Virus record (IMG/VR): IMGVR_UViG_3300010883_011181 | Span: 1 to 23,817 of that record | Length of the DNA stretch: 23,817 bases | Strand: one strand, 5' to 3' | DNA from: a virus | Shown here: positions 21,613 through 23,817 of the stretch, in pieces | Layout: the number at the start of each line of letters is the position of its first letter | How positions within the stretch are numbered: position 1 is the first letter of the stretch | The notes under the pieces: generated by a model | Databases searched by the model: none | Seen by the model: the letters and a program-made list of their open reading frames with translations, nothing else | Told to the model about the DNA's origin: nothing | Program-made: the position numbers and the translations under genes

Positions 21613-22227
21613 ATGGCATTAATTACAGACTTTAAGGCTGCCATGAAATTTGGCGGTGCAAGAAATAATCAATTTAAAATTGTTATGACTTTGCCATCTT
21701 TTGCTGGCGCTCACGGGCCCTCTGCTCCCGCATTCGGACAAAATTCTGGATCGGAAACAGGCCAGGGTGCTTATGACCCAAACAAAATGTCAATGATGTG
21801 TAGGGCTACTAATCTTCCAGGCCAAACTTTGTCAGAAATTCCTGTTGCTTTTAGGGGAAGACAGATTTTCCTTGCTGGTGACAGAAGTTTTGATGATGCT
21901 TGGACAACTACATTCTTTAATGACGCTGATTTTGGTGTTCGTACTACAATTGAACGCTGGATGAATGGTGTTAATGAATTAGCTGATGCAACTGGTGTTG
22001 TTGATCCTGCTGTTTATCAAACAGATTTGTATGTGCAACATCTAGACAGAGATAATAAACTGCTTAAAGAGTATAAATTTATCTCTGCTTGGCCAACATC
22101 AATTTCTCAGATTGATCTTGCTGCTGAACAAGCAACTGAAATTGAGACTTTTGATGTTACTTGGAGGTATATGCACTTTATCACTGGTGGTTTAGGTACT
22201 GGTGGAAGTGGTCCAAACGTAGCATAA
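21613..22227 (+). CDS. 19: Tail tube protein gp19 (T4-like)
   Basis: 204 aa, longer than T4 gp19 (163). It begins LITDFKAAMKFGGARNNQFKI, with the NKMSMMCRATNLPGQTLSEI and FRGRQIFLAGDRSFDDAW segments and a late EIETFDVTWRYMHF strand, all conserved in tube proteins of T4-like phages. It stacks as hexameric rings to form the inner tube through which DNA is ejected. Extra residues lie in a Gly/Ser-rich loop (about 33-54) and at the Gly-rich C-terminus. GGAGG lies upstream of the ATG, inside the end of gp18. It shares the gp18 transcript. Confidence 0.94.
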   Translation: MALITDFKAAMKFGGARNNQFKIVMTLPSFAGAHGPSAPAFGQNSGSETGQGAYDPNKMSMMCRATNLPGQTLSEIPVAFRGRQIFLAGDRSFDDAWTTTFFNDADFGVRTTIERWMNGVNELADATGVVDPAVYQTDLYVQHLDRDNKLLKEYKFISAWPTSISQIDLAAEQATEIETFDVTWRYMHFITGGLGTGGSGPNVA

Positions 22228-22248
22228 TTTTGAAAACAGATATTTTTT

Positions 22249-22264
22249 CTTACTAAATAGTAAG
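22249..22264. other. Perfect inverted repeat between gp19 and gp20
   Basis: CTTACTAAATAGTAAG is a perfect inverted repeat (6-7 bp stem, tiny AT loop) in the 61-nt gap between gp19 and gp20. It also contains ACTAAATA, a 6-of-8 match to the late octamer. There is no T-run after it on either strand, so it is not a typical intrinsic terminator. It may be an RNA processing or stability hairpin, a protein site, or a weak late promoter for gp20. Confidence 0.45.
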
Positions 22265-22288
22265 ACAAAGAGAATATTTGGAGATATT

Positions 22289-23817
22289 ATGGCCGAGTTA
22301 TTTGGTTTTAGAATAGAACGATCAAAGGGAAATGAAGGGGTAGTAGAACCTAGTTTTACTCCCCCTTCTCCCGATGATGGCACTATTGATGTTGCTGGTG
22401 GTGGTTTTTGGGGACAAGTCCTAGACACTGACGGCCGAGAAAGATCCGATATTGACTTGATACGTCGATACCGGAATGTTGCTCAACAAGCAGAGTGTGA
22501 TGCAGCAATTGAAGATATTGTTAATGAATCGATTATCTCAAATGAACGAGATCAATCAGTAGAAATCGTTCTAGAACGTCTACCTTATCCAGAAAAAATC
22601 AAGAAAAAGATTAGAGAAGAATTTAAAGAGGTTCTTCGTCTACTTTCTTTTGATGTAAAGGGCCATGATGTTTTTCGTCGCTGGTATGTAGATGGGCGGC
22701 TTTTTTACCATAAAGTTATTGACCCAAAACAGCCTCGTAAAGGAATAACGGAATTGCGCGTTATTGACCCTGTCAAAATTCGTAAGGTACGAGAAGTTAT
22801 AAAAGAAAAAGATCTCAAAACTGGGGTCGAAATGGTCAAGAAAACCAATACCTATTATGTTTTTAATGAAAAAGGTATTGGACAGCCAGGAACTAATAGT
22901 ACCTCTACACCAAGTCAAGGTTTAAAGGTAGCAGAAGATTCGATTACATATGTTCCTTCTGGTCAGATAGATTCGAACAATGGTAAGGTTCTTTCGCATT
23001 TACAAAAAGCAATTAAATCAGTTAATCAATTAAGGATGATAGAAGATGCATTGGTTATCTATAGGATATCTAGAGCTCCAGAACGCAGAATTTTTTATAT
23101 TGATGTCGGTAATCTCCCTAAGATAAAAGCAGAACAATATCTCAAAGATGTAATGAATCGGTATCGTAACAAGCTTGTCTATGATGCAACGACAGGTGAG
23201 ATTCGTGATGATAGAAATCATATGTCAATGCTTGAAGATTTCTGGCTTCCACGCCGAGAAGGTGGTAGGGGTACAGAGATTACTACTCTTCCAGGCGGAC
23301 AAAATCTAGGAGAGATTGATGATATCGTATACTTCCAAAGAAAATTATACCGTTCACTTAACGTGCCGATTTCACGACTTGAATCTGAAAACGGATTCAA
23401 CCTTGGAAGAGCAACAGAAATTACAAGAGATGAACTTAAATTCACAAAATTCGTACAACGTATACGGAAAAAATTCACTCCCCTATTCACTGACATTCTC
23501 AAAACCCAACTTCTTCTTAAAGGAATAATTGCAGTAGAAGATTGGGATTTGATGCAAGAGCATATTCAATATGATTTCTTGCAGGACGGACACTTTGCAG
23601 AGTTGAAAGACGCAGAACTTCTTAATGACAGAATTGCTACTTTGGATTCCATGCAATCTTATATTGGCACATTCTTTAGTAAAGAATTTGTCCTTAAAAA
23701 CGTCCTACGCATGAATGATGCTGAGATTTCTGAGATGCGTGATCAGATTAAGAAAGAGATGGATACGGATAATGATGAAGGTGGTTTGGATGTTCCAGAT
23801 GGTGGAGATGGTATTAC
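22289..23817 (+). CDS. 20: Portal vertex protein gp20 (T4-like), 3' end outside window
   Basis: The frame is open from ATG 22289 to the window end (509 codons seen; T4 gp20 is 524 aa, so it is nearly complete). Portal landmarks: LIRRYRNVAQQAECDAAIED and IVNESI, FDVKGHDVFRRWYVDGRLFY, then ELRVIDPVKIRKVRE, ITYVPSGQ, YRISRAPERRIFYIDVGNLP, YDATTGEIRDD, MLEDFWLPRREGGRGTEI, LPGGQNLGEIDDIVYFQ and RSLNVPISRLE. The 12-mer forms the DNA channel at the head vertex and the docking site for gp17. GGAG at 22280-22283 precedes the ATG by 5 nt. The visible C-terminus is acidic and Gly-rich. Confidence 0.95.
   Translation, partial: MAELFGFRIERSKGNEGVVEPSFTPPSPDDGTIDVAGGGFWGQVLDTDGRERSDIDLIRRYRNVAQQAECDAAIEDIVNESIISNERDQSVEIVLERLPYPEKIKKKIREEFKEVLRLLSFDVKGHDVFRRWYVDGRLFYHKVIDPKQPRKGITELRVIDPVKIRKVREVIKEKDLKTGVEMVKKTNTYYVFNEKGIGQPGTNSTSTPSQGLKVAEDSITYVPSGQIDSNNGKVLSHLQKAIKSVNQLRMIEDALVIYRISRAPERRIFYIDVGNLPKIKAEQYLKDVMNRYRNKLVYDATTGEIRDDRNHMSMLEDFWLPRREGGRGTEITTLPGGQNLGEIDDIVYFQRKLYRSLNVPISRLESENGFNLGRATEITRDELKFTKFVQRIRKKFTPLFTDILKTQLLLKGIIAVEDWDLMQEHIQYDFLQDGHFAELKDAELLNDRIATLDSMQSYIGTFFSKEFVLKNVLRMNDAEISEMRDQIKKEMDTDNDEGGLDVPDGGDGI

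Noticed and set aside
22249-22264. Intrinsic terminator after gp19
   Set aside because: The stem is AT-rich and no T-run follows on either strand.
1-23817. CRISPR arrays, tRNA genes, insertion sequences, integrase or attachment sites
   Set aside because: I saw no regularly spaced repeats, cloverleaf-like segments, transposase motifs or boundary repeats; any tRNA would need a dedicated scan to exclude.

Overview
This window is part of a T4-like myovirus genome (contractile-tailed phage), most likely from a marine environment. It carries the T4-type virion and packaging genes in order: gp13 and gp14 (neck), gp15 (tail terminator/sheath stabiliser), gp16 (small terminase), gp17 (large terminase), gp18 (sheath), gp19 (tube) and the start of gp20 (portal). 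Perfect copies of the T4 late promoter octamer TATAAATA lie in front of several transcription units. The DNA is AT-rich throughout by eye, and the accessory genes look like those of marine T4-like phages (pelagiphage/cyanophage type). The host cannot be fixed from sequence alone. Two TRAP transporters and low GC would suit an AT-rich marine alphaproteobacterium such as SAR11, but that is inference.

Layout. (1) 1-3280 is an accessory block: the end of an unknown gene, an APS-kinase-like P-loop protein overlapping an HxGH nucleotidyltransferase (+), a minus-strand operon of two sulfotransferase-like paralogues followed by an N-lobe-less APH/choline-kinase-like protein, and a divergent GNAT acetyltransferase. 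Together they could activate and transfer sulfate or small headgroups, perhaps onto surface glycans. (2) 3276-6416: late promoter, then gp13-gp14-gp15-gp16. (3) 6422-15222 is an insert of about 8.8 kb splitting the small and large terminase genes. It holds five tandem ATP-pyrophosphatase (asparagine-synthetase-like, SGGIDST) genes of two subfamilies in the order A-B-B-A-B, with a second late promoter before the fourth, and then a complete DctQ-DctM-DctP TRAP transporter overlapping or tightly spaced with them. (4) 15227-16873: gp17. (5) 16874-19476: a minus-strand operon inserted between gp17 and gp18, with its own late promoter, encoding a degenerate HNH-like zinc protein, a TAXI-type TRAP binding protein and a compact fused-type TRAP permease. 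(6) 19533-end: late promoter, gp18, gp19, gp20 (running off the window).

The most striking content is two unrelated-type TRAP uptake systems embedded in the late structural region of a phage, one of them in line with a family of five stand-alone ATP-pyrophosphatases. This looks like an accessory metabolic programme that imports organic acids and carries out an ATP-dependent adenylation/amidation reaction late in infection. The substrates and product are unknown. A second unexpected pattern is that several genes start exactly 5 nt after a late-promoter-like octamer, which would make their mRNAs leaderless.
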